Positions 1 through 9,500 of a stretch of DNA of 64,000 bases are shown piece after piece. Source of the stretch: an uncultured Lachnospiraceae bacterium (GTDB lineage: Bacteria > Bacillota > Clostridia > Lachnospirales > Lachnospiraceae); NCBI GenBank assembly GCA_902789555.1, contig CADAOF010000001.1, forward strand, positions 311,851 through 375,850, read 5' to 3'. The notes under the pieces were generated by a model. The model did not search any database, was not told where the DNA came from, and worked only from the letters and a program-made list of their open reading frames with translations. The number at the start of each line of letters is the position of its first letter. The first letter of the stretch is position 1. Position numbers and translations under genes: made by a program.

Positions 1-28
1 ATCAGCAAAAGATATACGAAAGCCCGTT

Positions 29-886
29 TCATTGCCCGTTCTCCGATATCTTCAGCGTGGTAACGATCAGTACGCTGTCAAGCGTATCAAAATTCACGGC
101 CGGGCGGATCGTTCCCGATTTCTGCAGATGGTTCGGGTCGGTTTCGATGCTGTCCACGAAGCCGATCAGCAGCCCGGGCACGTACAGGGCACTGATGTTT
201 GACGTCACGACCATGTCGCCGACGGCGATGTCCTCTTCCATGCCGATATTCTGAAGTTCCAGCAGTCCGTCCGCGTACAGGGACAGGTTGCCGGCCACGA
301 TGCAGCTGCTCTCGCTGCGGGCGCTCATTGCGCTCACGTACTGGGAGTCGTTGATGATGGTGCTTACCGTCGCGTAGCTTTCGCTGACCGCCGTCACGAT
401 GCCGACGAGCCCGCCGTCCGCGAGGACGTTCATGTTGACGCGGATGCCGTCGCCGCTTCCTTTGTCGATCAGGAAGGAACGGTACCAGTTGCTCGAGTTC
501 TTGCCGATGATATGTGCCCCGACGGTATCGTACTGCGGATACTGTTCGGCAAGGTCAAGGAGGCGCCGCATCTCATCCAGTTCGTTTTCCCGGAGGCGCA
601 GGCGTGCGTTCTCCTCCCGCAGGACCGCCAGTTCGTTCGACAGAAGTTCGTTGACTTCCCGTACCTGCGAAAGTTCACTGTATTCCTCGATGCGCCCGAA
701 GAGATAGCGTCCGGCCGTGTTCATCCCCTTCTGCATGGGCATGAGAACGGCATCGACACCGCTGCGGAGCGCATTGCTGAAGCCCGAGCTGAAGGAGCTG
801 AGGAGCATCAGAAACAGACAGACGCCGACCAGGATCAGCAGTCCGGTATGCGGCCGCATGGATGGATTGTTGCGCTTATCTGCCAT
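29..886 (-). CDS. mreC: Rod shape-determining protein MreC
   Basis: The 285-residue product is a membrane-anchored scaffold of the elongasome that links cytoplasmic MreB to the periplasmic or wall-synthesis enzymes. An N-terminal hydrophobic anchor (about residues 15-37) is followed by a coiled coil rich in Glu, Leu and Arg (about 62-110) and then the beta-rich MreC core, with a GKNSSNWYRSFLIDKG segment near 127-143. It lies 31 bp downstream of radC, in the same direction. mreB, which usually separates the two, is missing here. mreD would be expected just beyond the left edge. Length and domain order are normal for the family. Confidence 0.95.
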   Translation of the reverse strand: MADKRNNPSMRPHTGLLILVGVCLFLMLLSSFSSGFSNALRSGVDAVLMPMQKGMNTAGRYLFGRIEEYSELSQVREVNELLSNELAVLREENARLRLRENELDEMRRLLDLAEQYPQYDTVGAHIIGKNSSNWYRSFLIDKGSGDGIRVNMNVLADGGLVGIVTAVSESYATVSTIINDSQYVSAMSARSESSCIVAGNLSLYADGLLELQNIGMEEDIAVGDMVVTSNISALYVPGLLIGFVDSIETDPNHLQKSGTIRPAVNFDTLDSVLIVTTLKISENGQ

Positions 887-917
887 ATTTCCGTTTTCTC
901 TCCTCGATGGGTTCGCT

Positions 918-1634
918 TCAGTCCGTGCCGGGTGCCTTCAGCAGGCCTCTCTCCCGAAAGCTCAGATAACAGTGATCGCCGATGATGATATGGTCCATTA
1001 CCGGGATGTGCAGCAGGGCGCCGGCCTCGGCCAGCCGGTTCGTCAGGGCGATATCCGCAGCGGACGGTTCGGGATCGCCGCTCGGATGGTTGTGCAGCAG
1101 GACCACGAAGACGGCACGGTGCCGCAGCGCGTTCAGAAAGATCTCCCGCGGAGAGGCCAGGGACGAATTCACCGTTCCCATGGAGACCGTCTCGGTATGC
1201 AGCAGCCGGTTCTTCGTATCAAACATGGCTACCCACATCTCTTCGTGATCCAGGTAGCACAGGTCCTCCATGAAGTAGGACGCGATGGCGTTCGGCCGGC
1301 CGAGGGTGAGGTGTTCCCGCCTTGCTGCCCCGGCAATGCGCCGGCTGAGTTCGCCGACCGCCAGAAGTTCCGCGGCCTTGACGGGGCCGATCCCTTCAAC
1401 GCTCATTAGTTCTTCCCGGGTCGTCTGCCGCAGGAATCCGAGTCCGCGCCGCTCGCCGAATACGGTCAGGAGCCTGCGCGAAAGTTCCAGTGCCGTCAGG
1501 CGGTTCGTTCCCGACCGAAGGATCACGGCAAGGAGTTCGGCGTCGCTCAGGGCGCCGGGCCCGTAAGCGGCACATTTTTCATAGGGGCGTTCCGAAGCCG
1601 GCATCGACTTCATGGTCTGTTTTTCAAGATTCAA
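918..1634 (-). CDS. radC: RadC family JAB-domain protein
   Basis: This RadC-type protein has an N-terminal helix-hairpin-helix region and a C-terminal JAMM metalloprotease-like fold. The HxH-x7-SxxD motif is visible as HNHPSGDPEPSAAD. The biochemical role of RadC is not settled; the old DNA-repair label is weak. I chose a TTG start at 1634 (MNLEKQTMKS) because a strong AAAGGAGG lies about five bases upstream. An in-frame TTG at 1658 has no good site, and the first ATG lies too far from the Shine-Dalgarno. It precedes mreC in the same direction. Confidence 0.9.
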   Translation of the reverse strand: MNLEKQTMKSMPASERPYEKCAAYGPGALSDAELLAVILRSGTNRLTALELSRRLLTVFGERRGLGFLRQTTREELMSVEGIGPVKAAELLAVGELSRRIAGAARREHLTLGRPNAIASYFMEDLCYLDHEEMWVAMFDTKNRLLHTETVSMGTVNSSLASPREIFLNALRHRAVFVVLLHNHPSGDPEPSAADIALTNRLAEAGALLHIPVMDHIIIGDHCYLSFRERGLLKAPGTD

Positions 1635-1685
1635 TTTTTCCTCCTTTTGTCTCTCCAAAACTCCAAAAGGAAGAAATTAATTATA

Positions 1686-2960
1686 TCACAGGGCAAGTCC
1701 TGCGTCCACCAGTTTCTGCAGGGACATCAGGATGCCGTACTTGGCGTGGTACCAGGTGAGGCCTCCCTGGAAGTAGATGCGGTACGGGCTTCTGAGCGGG
1801 CCGTCCGCGGAAAGTTCGATGGAGGAGCCCTGCACGAAGGCGCCGGCGGCCATGATGACCTGATCCGCGTACCCCGGCATGTCCGACGGGACCGGTCGCA
1901 CGAAGCTGTCCACGGGAGCCGCTGCCTGGATGCCGGCGCAGAATGCCTTCATGTATTCCGGGCTGCCCAGGTCGATCGCCTGAATGATATCATAACGGGT
2001 CTTATCGCTTGACGGCCAGGTCGGAAAGCCGAGTCCTTCGTACAGCTTCGCTGCGAACAGGGCGCCCTTCACCGCCGCGGCCGTCACGACCGGGGCGAGG
2101 AAAAAGCCCTGGTAGAAGGAGCGGTTGACGCCGAGGGACGCACCGACTTCCTTGCCGAGGCCGGGAGCGGTCAGGCGCTTTGCACAGCGCTCGACGAGGT
2201 CTGCACGGCCGGCAATGTAGCCGCCGCAGGGCGCAAGGCCGCCGCCCGGGTTTTTGATGAGCGACCCGACGGTCAGGTCCGCACCGTGGTCGGAAGGTTC
2301 CGTTTCCCGGGTAAATTCTCCGTAGCAGTTGTCCACCATGACAGTGACATCCGGCTTGATCCCTCGGATAAAGCGGATCAGTTCGCCGATCTGTTCCGGC
2401 GAGAAGGTCTCCCGGCTGGAATAACCCTTGGAACGCTGGATCTCGATGAGACGGGTTCTCTCATTTATCGCGTTCCGGATCCCTTCGTAATCGAAGCCGC
2501 CGTCCGGAAGCAGGCCGACTTCCGCATAGGTGATTCCGTATTCGGCAAGCGAGCCGACGGAAGGCCGGATCCCGATGACTTCTTCGAGGGTGTCGTACGG
2601 CCGGCCGACCGGAGACAGGATCTCGTCACCAGGGTGAAGCGAAGCCGCAAGCGCAATGCTGAGCGCGTGTGTTCCGCAGGTGATCTGCGGCCGTACCAGC
2701 GCATCTTCGGTATGGAAGGTATCGGCATACACTTTTTCCAGCGTATCCCGGCCGGCGTCATTGTAGCCGTATCCGGTCGTTCCGTTCAGCAGATCAGCGG
2801 CAACACGGTTTTTCTGCATGGCCTGCAGCACCTTCAGCTGATTCGTTTCGGCTATCCTGTCTATCTCTTCAAAGCGTCCGGCAAGCGCGGAGAGCGCCTC
2901 CTCGCCGCGGCTGAATACTTCGTGTGAAATGCCGCATGCACGGTATGTTTCTTCTCTCAT
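1686..2960 (-). CDS. Methionine gamma-lyase family PLP enzyme (YnbB-like)
   Basis: This is a fold-type I PLP enzyme of the family annotated as methionine gamma-lyase or aluminium-resistance protein (B. subtilis YnbB relatives). The SLIKNPGGG segment carries the likely Schiff-base lysine, and TCGTHALSIAL looks like the phosphate-binding loop. The substrate is probably a sulfur amino acid, but this is inferred from the family. The ATG at 2960 follows AGGAAAGGA; the 24-codon upstream extension has no comparable site. The product is 424 residues. It is transcribed divergently from the XRE-TPR regulator at 3117, which may control it. Confidence 0.85.
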   Translation of the reverse strand: MREETYRACGISHEVFSRGEEALSALAGRFEEIDRIAETNQLKVLQAMQKNRVAADLLNGTTGYGYNDAGRDTLEKVYADTFHTEDALVRPQITCGTHALSIALAASLHPGDEILSPVGRPYDTLEEVIGIRPSVGSLAEYGITYAEVGLLPDGGFDYEGIRNAINERTRLIEIQRSKGYSSRETFSPEQIGELIRFIRGIKPDVTVMVDNCYGEFTRETEPSDHGADLTVGSLIKNPGGGLAPCGGYIAGRADLVERCAKRLTAPGLGKEVGASLGVNRSFYQGFFLAPVVTAAAVKGALFAAKLYEGLGFPTWPSSDKTRYDIIQAIDLGSPEYMKAFCAGIQAAAPVDSFVRPVPSDMPGYADQVIMAAGAFVQGSSIELSADGPLRSPYRIYFQGGLTWYHAKYGILMSLQKLVDAGLAL

Positions 2961-3020
2961 TCTGTCCTTTCCTGCCCAAAGTGGGGCCGTAAATGCAAAT
3001 TGATAATATTTTTCCTTGAG

Positions 3021-3049
3021 ATTATAGCACATCTCCCGAAAAAACGCTT
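3021..3049 (-). promoter_or_regulatory. Promoter of the PLP enzyme gene
   Basis: An extended -10 (TGC-TATAAT) is at 3021-3026 on the minus strand. The -35 (AAGCGT, 3044-3049) is poor, as is common with extended -10 promoters. It lies back-to-back with the regulator promoter, and the two -35 boxes overlap. Confidence 0.55.
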
Positions 3050-3076
3050 GCTTTTTTCAATTTTTCCCATTATATT
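3048..3076 (+). promoter_or_regulatory. Promoter of the XRE-TPR regulator
   Basis: TTGCTT (3048-3053), a 17-bp AT-rich spacer and TATATT (3071-3076) form a good sigma-A type promoter about 40 bp before the start codon at 3117. Confidence 0.7.
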
Positions 3077-3116
3077 AGAATAGTAAAATTTTCCGCATTG
3101 AAGAAGGCTGAAAAAT

Positions 3117-4328
3117 ATGAAAAATTTTACCGGATTCATCATTCGCCAGCAGCGGCTGGCCAAAGGCATGTCTCAGGAAGCCCTTTGCCGCGGCATCTGC
3201 GCCGTCTCCTATCTCAGCAAGATCGAGCAGGGGATCGGGAATCCCAGTCCCGCCATCCTGCAGCAGCTGCTTGACGTTCTGGAGATCAACTACAACCAGA
3301 ACGAGGCCATGCTGGAAAAAGCGCAGATGATGCTGAACAGCTACTTCGACAAGTATTTCCACAGCGAAACGGCGGAGGAAGAAACCTCCTATCTTAAGCT
3401 GCACCAGCAGGAAATGGAGAACAGCGAGCTGCACCTGTCGTGGCACCTGTTCAATCTGTTCATGCTGATCCAGAAATACGGCAAGAGCGCGCCTGTCTGC
3501 CATCAGGAGGCTGCCTACATCGCCCGTTTCAAGGAATATCTTGAGGAAGACCAGCTTTTCGCCTACTACGTCGGCGCCGGCCTGATCGAAGGTGACGACC
3601 AGATCGAAAACCTGCGTCTGGCCGAGACCATCCGTCCCATCGCGTTTGTCAAGCAGAGCATTGCGGAATGCTATTACGCGCGCCGCGAATACATGAACGC
3701 GATCGACGCTGCCGGCCGCGCCTATTCTGCCGCTGCGGACGAAGGCAGCATGCCCACTCTTCTGTGGAGCAGCTACCTGCTCGGCGCCTGTTATTCGAAT
3801 TTCAACGACATGAGTTTCATGCTCAAGTACTATAAGCGCGCGCTGGAGCTCTCCCGCGGCTACGATGCCACGATCTCCAGCCTCATCCAGTACAATATCG
3901 GCTCCGCCTATCTGGAACACAAAAACTTCCAGGATGCCGTGCCTTATCTGCTCACCTCCATGCAGCCGACCGACAGTTCACTGGAAGACCAGAAGGTGCT
4001 GGCCGGCCAGAAGCTTGCGACCTGCTATTTCGAGCAGGGATTCACCTCTCTCGGCCACCAGTTCCTGCAGCAGGCAGCCAACCGCCGCACGGACCGCATG
4101 CCGGCCGTTTACGAGGAACTGCTGTACTTCACCAGACTGCGCTACGTCGATAATGACCGCAGCTCCGACGAGTACGAGAACGTGCTGAAAGATCTCTACG
4201 CGAACGGCGGTGAGGCACTCGGCGATTCCTACCGCCGCATCTTCGCCGATTATCTGGTCGAACTCTACATGGCGCAGCGCAAATATAAAGACGCCCTGGC
4301 CATCAAGAGCGAGTATGGCTACGTCTGA
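3117..4328 (+). CDS. XRE-family transcriptional regulator with TPR domain
   Basis: The 403-residue product has an N-terminal Cro/CI-type helix-turn-helix (about residues 8-58, with LAKGMSQEALCRG and YLSKIEQG) and a long all-helical region of TPR-like repeats. This layout is typical of Rgg/PlcR-type and related regulators, which sense peptides or protein partners through the TPR part. AGAAGG lies upstream of the ATG. A strong intrinsic terminator directly follows the stop codon. The gene is divergent from the PLP enzyme gene, which is a plausible target. The ligand is unknown. Confidence 0.85.
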   Translation: MKNFTGFIIRQQRLAKGMSQEALCRGICAVSYLSKIEQGIGNPSPAILQQLLDVLEINYNQNEAMLEKAQMMLNSYFDKYFHSETAEEETSYLKLHQQEMENSELHLSWHLFNLFMLIQKYGKSAPVCHQEAAYIARFKEYLEEDQLFAYYVGAGLIEGDDQIENLRLAETIRPIAFVKQSIAECYYARREYMNAIDAAGRAYSAAADEGSMPTLLWSSYLLGACYSNFNDMSFMLKYYKRALELSRGYDATISSLIQYNIGSAYLEHKNFQDAVPYLLTSMQPTDSSLEDQKVLAGQKLATCYFEQGFTSLGHQFLQQAANRRTDRMPAVYEELLYFTRLRYVDNDRSSDEYENVLKDLYANGGEALGDSYRRIFADYLVELYMAQRKYKDALAIKSEYGYV

Positions 4329-5352
4329 GCCTTTCGACAGGCTGAAAGCTCCTGCGGACGCAGGAGCTTTTTTGCGTGCGAAAAAGCGCTCTGAGACGCC
4401 TGTTCACGGCTCTTCTGCTGCAGGCGGGGCAGAAGGCTGCCGTCTCTGCCCGCGCGGCTGCGGCGCCCTACGGACCGAAACGCACGCTGCCGGCTTCTGT
4501 GCCTCTCCTTCCGTGATGCGCATCGCCCGTGCTGCCGTCCATTTCGGCGAAGAGCCCTGCCTCTGCGGTACGCGGGGCAGCGGCGCCGTATTCTTCACCG
4601 GCTGCAATCTGCGCTGCGTTTTCTGCCAGAACCATCTGATCAGCCGGGGCGCCGGCGGCCGCGAAGTCAGCGTACCGGAACTGCGCGATATCCTGCTGCG
4701 GTTAGAAGACGAAGGTGTCCACAACATCGATCTCGTCACACCGACGCATTTCAGCCCGATCATCGCCGAGGCACTTGCCGGCGTGCATCTCAGCATTCCC
4801 GTCGTCTGGAACTCCTCCGGCTATGAATCGCCTGAGCAGCTCCGCGAATTGGAAGGCCTCGTACAGATCTACATGCCCGACCTCAAATATGCCGATGCCG
4901 CGCTGGCTGCAGAATTATCCTTCGCACCTGACCTGCCCGCCGTCTCCCTTTCCGCGATCCGGGAAATGTTCCGCCAGACCGGTCCTTTCATCATGAATGA
5001 AGACGGCCTGCTCGAACGCGGTGTCCTGGTGCGCCATCTGATCCTGCCGGGGCACCCCGAGAACACGCTCCGCGTGATCGACATGATGGAGGACGAGCTG
5101 CCTCACCGGCAGATGCTCTTCTCCCTTCTGGCGCAGTACACTCCCATCTCAGCCCTTGCAGACACGCCTCCGATGCGCCGCCATCCGGAGCTGCTTCGGA
5201 CCGTCAGTGAGGCGGAGTACCGCCGGATCCTTGATTATCTGGACTTTTCCTCCGTGGAGGAAGGCTACGTACAGGAGCTTTCCGCGGCAGGTGAATCCGC
5301 CATTCCTGCCTTCGACCTGACGGGTGTTCCGGAGTCCTCTGCCAACGCCTGA
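4315..5352 (+). CDS. Radical SAM protein, PflX/COG1313 family
   Basis: This is a radical SAM enzyme of the putative pyruvate-formate-lyase-activating type (COG1313). The cluster motif CNLRCVFC and a preceding cysteine-rich LCPRGCG segment are visible, followed by HFGEEPCLCGTRGSGAVFF. The target protein is unknown. The start is uncertain. The only in-frame ATG before the conserved N-terminus is 4315, which overlaps the regulator stop and puts an intrinsic terminator inside the coding sequence. A TTG at 4372 just after the terminator is an alternative (326 residues). No clear Shine-Dalgarno decides between them. Confidence 0.8.
   Translation: MATSEPFDRLKAPADAGAFLRAKKRSETPVHGSSAAGGAEGCRLCPRGCGALRTETHAAGFCASPSVMRIARAAVHFGEEPCLCGTRGSGAVFFTGCNLRCVFCQNHLISRGAGGREVSVPELRDILLRLEDEGVHNIDLVTPTHFSPIIAEALAGVHLSIPVVWNSSGYESPEQLRELEGLVQIYMPDLKYADAALAAELSFAPDLPAVSLSAIREMFRQTGPFIMNEDGLLERGVLVRHLILPGHPENTLRVIDMMEDELPHRQMLFSLLAQYTPISALADTPPMRRHPELLRTVSEAEYRRILDYLDFSSVEEGYVQELSAAGESAIPAFDLTGVPESSANA
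4345..4373 (+). terminator. Intrinsic terminator after the XRE-TPR regulator
   Basis: A perfect 11-bp stem (AAAGCTCCTGC with GCAGGAGCTTT), a 4-nt loop and a run of six T form a strong terminator. It lies inside the first codons of the next reading frame if that gene starts at 4315. Confidence 0.85.
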
Positions 5353-5367
5353 AAACCGCATAAAAAC

Positions 5368-5395
5368 GGGCTTTTTTCGCAAAAGCCCTTGCATT
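5368..5395 (+). terminator. Weak hairpin terminator after the radical SAM gene
   Basis: GGGCTTTT pairs with AAAAGCCC (5368-5388) and is followed by a T-rich tail. The tail overlaps the -35 box of the HU promoter. Confidence 0.5.
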
Positions 5396-5416
5396 TTAAC
5401 GGTACTGTGCTATGAT
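5389..5416 (+). promoter_or_regulatory. Promoter of the HU gene
   Basis: TTGCAT (5389-5394), a 16-bp spacer and an extended -10 TGC-TATGAT (5411-5416) lie 31 bp before the start codon. This fits a strongly expressed nucleoid protein. Confidence 0.75.
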
Positions 5417-5447
5417 GTAGAAAATGCTTTTTTTGGAGGCTTTAACC

Positions 5448-5744
5448 ATGAACAAAAAAGAACTTATTGCTGCTGTTGCTGAAAAAGCCGATGTCACCAA
5501 GAAGGACGCGGAAGCCGTCGTCAAGGCTACCCTTGAGACCATCACCGCTGCCATCGCTGACGGCGAAAAGGTACAGCTGATCGGTTTTGGCACTTTCGAC
5601 GTTCGCACCCGTGCTGCCCGCACCGGCAAGAACCCCCGTACCGGCGAAGCCGTTAAGATCAAAGCCAGCAAGGTCCCTTCCTTCAAGGCCGGCGCCGCCC
5701 TTAAGACTGCAGTCAATACCAAGAAGAAAGCCAAGAAGAAATGA
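5448..5744 (+). CDS. hup: HU family DNA-binding protein
   Basis: The 98-residue product is a small basic histone-like protein that bends and compacts DNA as a dimer. It shows the HU signature [18 protein letters not shown] in the beta-arm and a lysine-rich tail (KKKAKKK). The ATG at 5448 follows TTGGAGG at normal spacing; eight codons further upstream have no such site. It is monocistronic, with its own promoter and a strong terminator. Confidence 0.97.
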   Translation: MNKKELIAAVAEKADVTKKDAEAVVKATLETITAAIADGEKVQLIGFGTFDVRTRAARTGKNPRTGEAVKIKASKVPSFKAGAALKTAVNTKKKAKKK

Positions 5745-5765
5745 TCCGGCACTGACCCGGACATG

Positions 5766-5801
5766 AAAAGATCCCGGAGGACTTCCTCCGGGATCTTTTT
5801 G
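5766..5801. terminator. Bidirectional terminator between hup and the thioesterase gene
   Basis: A perfect 15-bp stem (AAAAGATCCCGGAGG with its complement), a 4-nt loop and T runs on both strands serve the two convergent genes. Confidence 0.9.
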
Positions 5802-5833
5802 TTTGCTGCCGCAGCCGGGCGGCAAAGTGCTTC

Positions 5834-6562
5834 TCAGTGCAGGACGAACTCCGCATGCAGTGAGCTGTCTTCTTCGTCAAGGATGCGGACGACGTGGGCA
5901 TCATTCTCCCGTCCGTAGGTCACGATGACCTGTCCGGCACCCGGCCTGATCTCCTTTCTGTAGCAGGACTCCAGATACAGCAGGTCTTCGGGATCGACGT
6001 CCTCCGGCAGCACCTCCCGCACCATGTCCAGGTAACAGGTGTTGTGGACGTGACCGTTTTCGTCGATCATCGCCTTCAGGATGGGATAATCGATCTTACG
6101 GAGGACTTCCGGACCTTCCTTCGGCGGTCTGCGGAAGTTTTCCCCCGGGAAATTTTCGTGATCCGGCTCCTGTTCGTAGGGATCCATGTATTCCGGCGAA
6201 AGGCGCAGAATCGTCATCGTCCTGTCGTCCAGCAGAACCCAGTTCGAAGTCGCGCGGACCAGTTCGTTTCCGTCTCCGTCCAGGATCAGATAGTCGCGGG
6301 AGGCCTGCGCTCTCGTATAATCCCTCGCCCAGGTGACGGCGGTAATGATCTCGCCGGCACGCGGCCGCCTCGTGATCTTCATTTTCCAGTTCAGTGTCAT
6401 CCAGACCAGATGGTGGATGTGACGCGTGTTGATGCCCTGGCCGATCCGCATGCCGTGCAGCATGGCCATGTCACCCAGGATCTCCAGAAGCGCCTTGTCC
6501 GTCATCCTCAGGCCGCTTCTCACGTCTTCCATCCAGACCGTAAAATCATGTCTTAACTGCAT
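5834..6562 (-). CDS. Acyl-ACP thioesterase
   Basis: The 242-residue product belongs to the bacterial acyl-[acyl-carrier-protein] thioesterase family (FatA/FatB-like tandem hotdog folds). It hydrolyses acyl-ACP to free fatty acid. The N-terminal hotdog contains WARDYTRAQASRDY, and the C-terminal one contains DENGHVHNTCYLDMV, which fits the catalytic Asn/His region of the family. It is the last gene of the pyrH-polC operon, 13 bp after polC, and ends at a bidirectional terminator. Confidence 0.88.
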   Translation of the reverse strand: MQLRHDFTVWMEDVRSGLRMTDKALLEILGDMAMLHGMRIGQGINTRHIHHLVWMTLNWKMKITRRPRAGEIITAVTWARDYTRAQASRDYLILDGDGNELVRATSNWVLLDDRTMTILRLSPEYMDPYEQEPDHENFPGENFRRPPKEGPEVLRKIDYPILKAMIDENGHVHNTCYLDMVREVLPEDVDPEDLLYLESCYRKEIRPGAGQVIVTYGRENDAHVVRILDEEDSSLHAEFVLH

Positions 6563-6575
6563 GCCGTCCTCCTTC

Positions 6576-9500
6576 TCAGTCCTCTGTGAACCCTGCCGGT
6601 TCCGTCACGAAGTCCAGCAGGCTCATCTGGTTGCTCATCGGCAGATCGCCCAGGATCCCCAGCTCGGCCATCGTCTCCGCCATGGTCTGCGAGATCTTCG
6701 CTCGCTGAACAAGGTCTTCGCGCGACAGGAACTTCCCTTCCGCTGCAGCCTCCTCGAGGCTCTTCGCCGCCTTCTCGCCCATGCCGGCAATGCTCTGGAA
6801 GCTCGGCATGATCTTCCCGTCAACGATCCGGAAGCGGTCGGCTTTCGCGGAATACAGGTCGATCGGGACGAAATCGAAGCCGCGGGCGAACATCTCTTCT
6901 ACGATGCGCATGTCGCGCAGGGTCAGTTTTTCGACGTCGGAAAGCAGATCGGCACGGCGTCTCAGGTCGGCGATGACCTGTTTGAAATGGTCATGCCCCG
7001 TGCACATCTTCTCGTAGTCGAAGCCGTCGGCACGGATGCTGAAGTATGCCGTATAGTACTCAAGCGGATGGTGGATCTTGCACCAGGCTACGCGCCAGGC
7101 CATCATGACGTAAGCCGCGGCGTGCGCCTTCGGGAACATGTACATGATCTTTTCGCAGGAACCGATGTACCAGTCCGGAACGCCGTGTTCCTCCATGTTT
7201 TCCTTCCACGCAGGCCAGTTGCCTTCGCCGCCCTTCGCGACCTTGCCCTTGCGGACGGATTCCATGATTTTGAAGGACAGGCTCGCGTCCATCCCCTTGG
7301 AGATCAGATAGAGCATGATGTCGTCGCGCGTGCAGATGGCCTCCCCTAACGTCGCCGTGCCGGACAGGATCAGGTCCTGCACGTTGCCCAGCCAGACGTT
7401 CGTCCCGTGGGCGATGCCGGCAATGCGGACGAGGTCGGCAAAGCAGGTGGGTTTCGCGTCCAGCACGATCTGCATGGCAAAGTCGGTGCCGAATTCGGGA
7501 ACGCCGAGCGTACCGAGGGGACAGCCGCCGATGTCATCCGGCTTGATCCCGAGCGCTTCAGGGCTCTTGAAAAGGGAAATGACCTTCGGGTCGTCCAGAG
7601 GAATGTCTGTTGCCCGGATCCCGATCAGATCCTCCAGCCTGCGGATCATCGTGGGGTCATCATGGCCGAGGATGTCCAGTTTCAGCAGGTTGTGGTCGAT
7701 CGAGTGGTAGTCGAAATGCGTGGTCACGATCTTGCTGTTCACGTCGTTCGCCGGATGCTGGATCGGCGTGAAGGAATAGATATTCTCACCTCTCGGCATG
7801 ACCACAATGCCGCCCGGATGCTGGCCGGTCGTGCGCCGCGTGCCGACGCAGCCCGCCGCCAGCCTTTCGATCTCACAGCGGCGCTTCGTCATGCCGCGTT
7901 CCTCAAAATACTGCAGGGCGAAGCCGTAAGCCGTCTTCTCCGCAATGCCGGAAATGGTCCCGGCCTTGAAGGTGCAGCCCTTGCCGAACAGGACCTCCGT
8001 ATATTCGTGGGCCTTGCTCTGGTATTCGCCGGAGAAGTTCAGGTCAATGTCCGGTTCCTTATCGCCCTTGAAGCCGAGGAAGGTCTCGAAGGGGATATCG
8101 TAGCCGTCCTTGATCATCTTCGCGCCGCATTTCGGACAGTTCATGTCCGCCATGTCCACGCCGGCGCCGCCCGCGTGGGCGCGCGTCTCGGCATTGTCCC
8201 AGATGCTGTGCCGGCAGACCGGGCAGCGGTAGTGCGGACTCAACGGATTCACTTCTGTGATCCCGCTCATGGTCGCAACGAAGGACGACCCGACCGATCC
8301 GCGGGAGCCGACCATGTAGCCGTCGTCGTTCGATTTCTTGACCAGGCGCTGTGCGATGATGTACATGACGGCATAGCCGTTGCCGATGATGGAGCGAAGT
8401 TCCTTTGACAGACGCTCTTCCACGATCTTCGGCAGTTTGTCGCCGTACCATTCGTGCGCCTTGCCGTAGCACATCTTCTCGAGCTCCTCCTCGGAACCTT
8501 CGATGACGGGCGGGCACTTATCCGGCCGGACCGGTGAAATGTTCTCGCACATTTCGGCGATCATGCGCGGATTCGTGACGACGATCTCCTGTGCCTTCGC
8601 CGGACCGAGAAATTCGAATTCCCGCAGCATCTCCTCGGTCGTGCGGAAATACAGAGGCGGCTGCTGGTCGGCGTCGGCATAGTGCTGGCCGGCCTGGATG
8701 ATCCGCCGGTAGACTTCGTCCTCAGGATCCAGGAAATGCACGTCGCAGGTCGCACAGACGGGTTTCCCGTACTGCTCGCCGAGCGCGACGATCCGGCGCA
8801 CGAAATTCCGAAGATCCTCCTCCGTATAGCACTTTCCGTTCCGCGCGCCGCGCAGCATGAAGGCATTGTTCATGATCGGCTGTACTTCCAGGTAGTCGTA
8901 GAAGTTCACGAGCCGGGCGATCTCTTCATCAGAGGCTTCGTTCACCAGCGCGCGGTACAGTTCTCCCGCCTCGCAGGCGGATCCGATGATCAGTCCCTCG
9001 CGGCACTCCTGCAGCAGGCTCTTCGGGATACGCGGCCGCTTATGGAAGAATTTCAGATGCGATTCGGAAACCAGGCGGTAGAGATTGATGCGTCCGGTAT
9101 CGTTCTTCGCCAGCAGGATCACGTGATTTGCAAAGCTCTGCTTCAGCTCATCGACCGTTCTGCCTGTCGTGTCGTCCACGAGATAGCCCTCGCAGCCGTA
9201 GATGATCTTGATGGGCTTTCCCTTCTTCGCACAGGCTTCCGCGGCATGCATGGCGTCCGGGAAGGACTGGACCACGCCGTGGTCCGTGATCGCGACGGCT
9301 TCGTGACCCCAGGCCGCAGCACGCTTCACGAGTTCGTCGGTATGGGTGACTGCGTCCATCTCACTCATCTGGGTATGCGCATGGAGTTCCACGCGCTTTT
9401 CCGGCGCGCGGTCACTGCGTTCGTGCACCGTTCCTTCCTCTTTCATGATCCCGCTGACGGCCGAGATCGCGATCTCGCGGTCGAAACGGTCCATGGCTGC

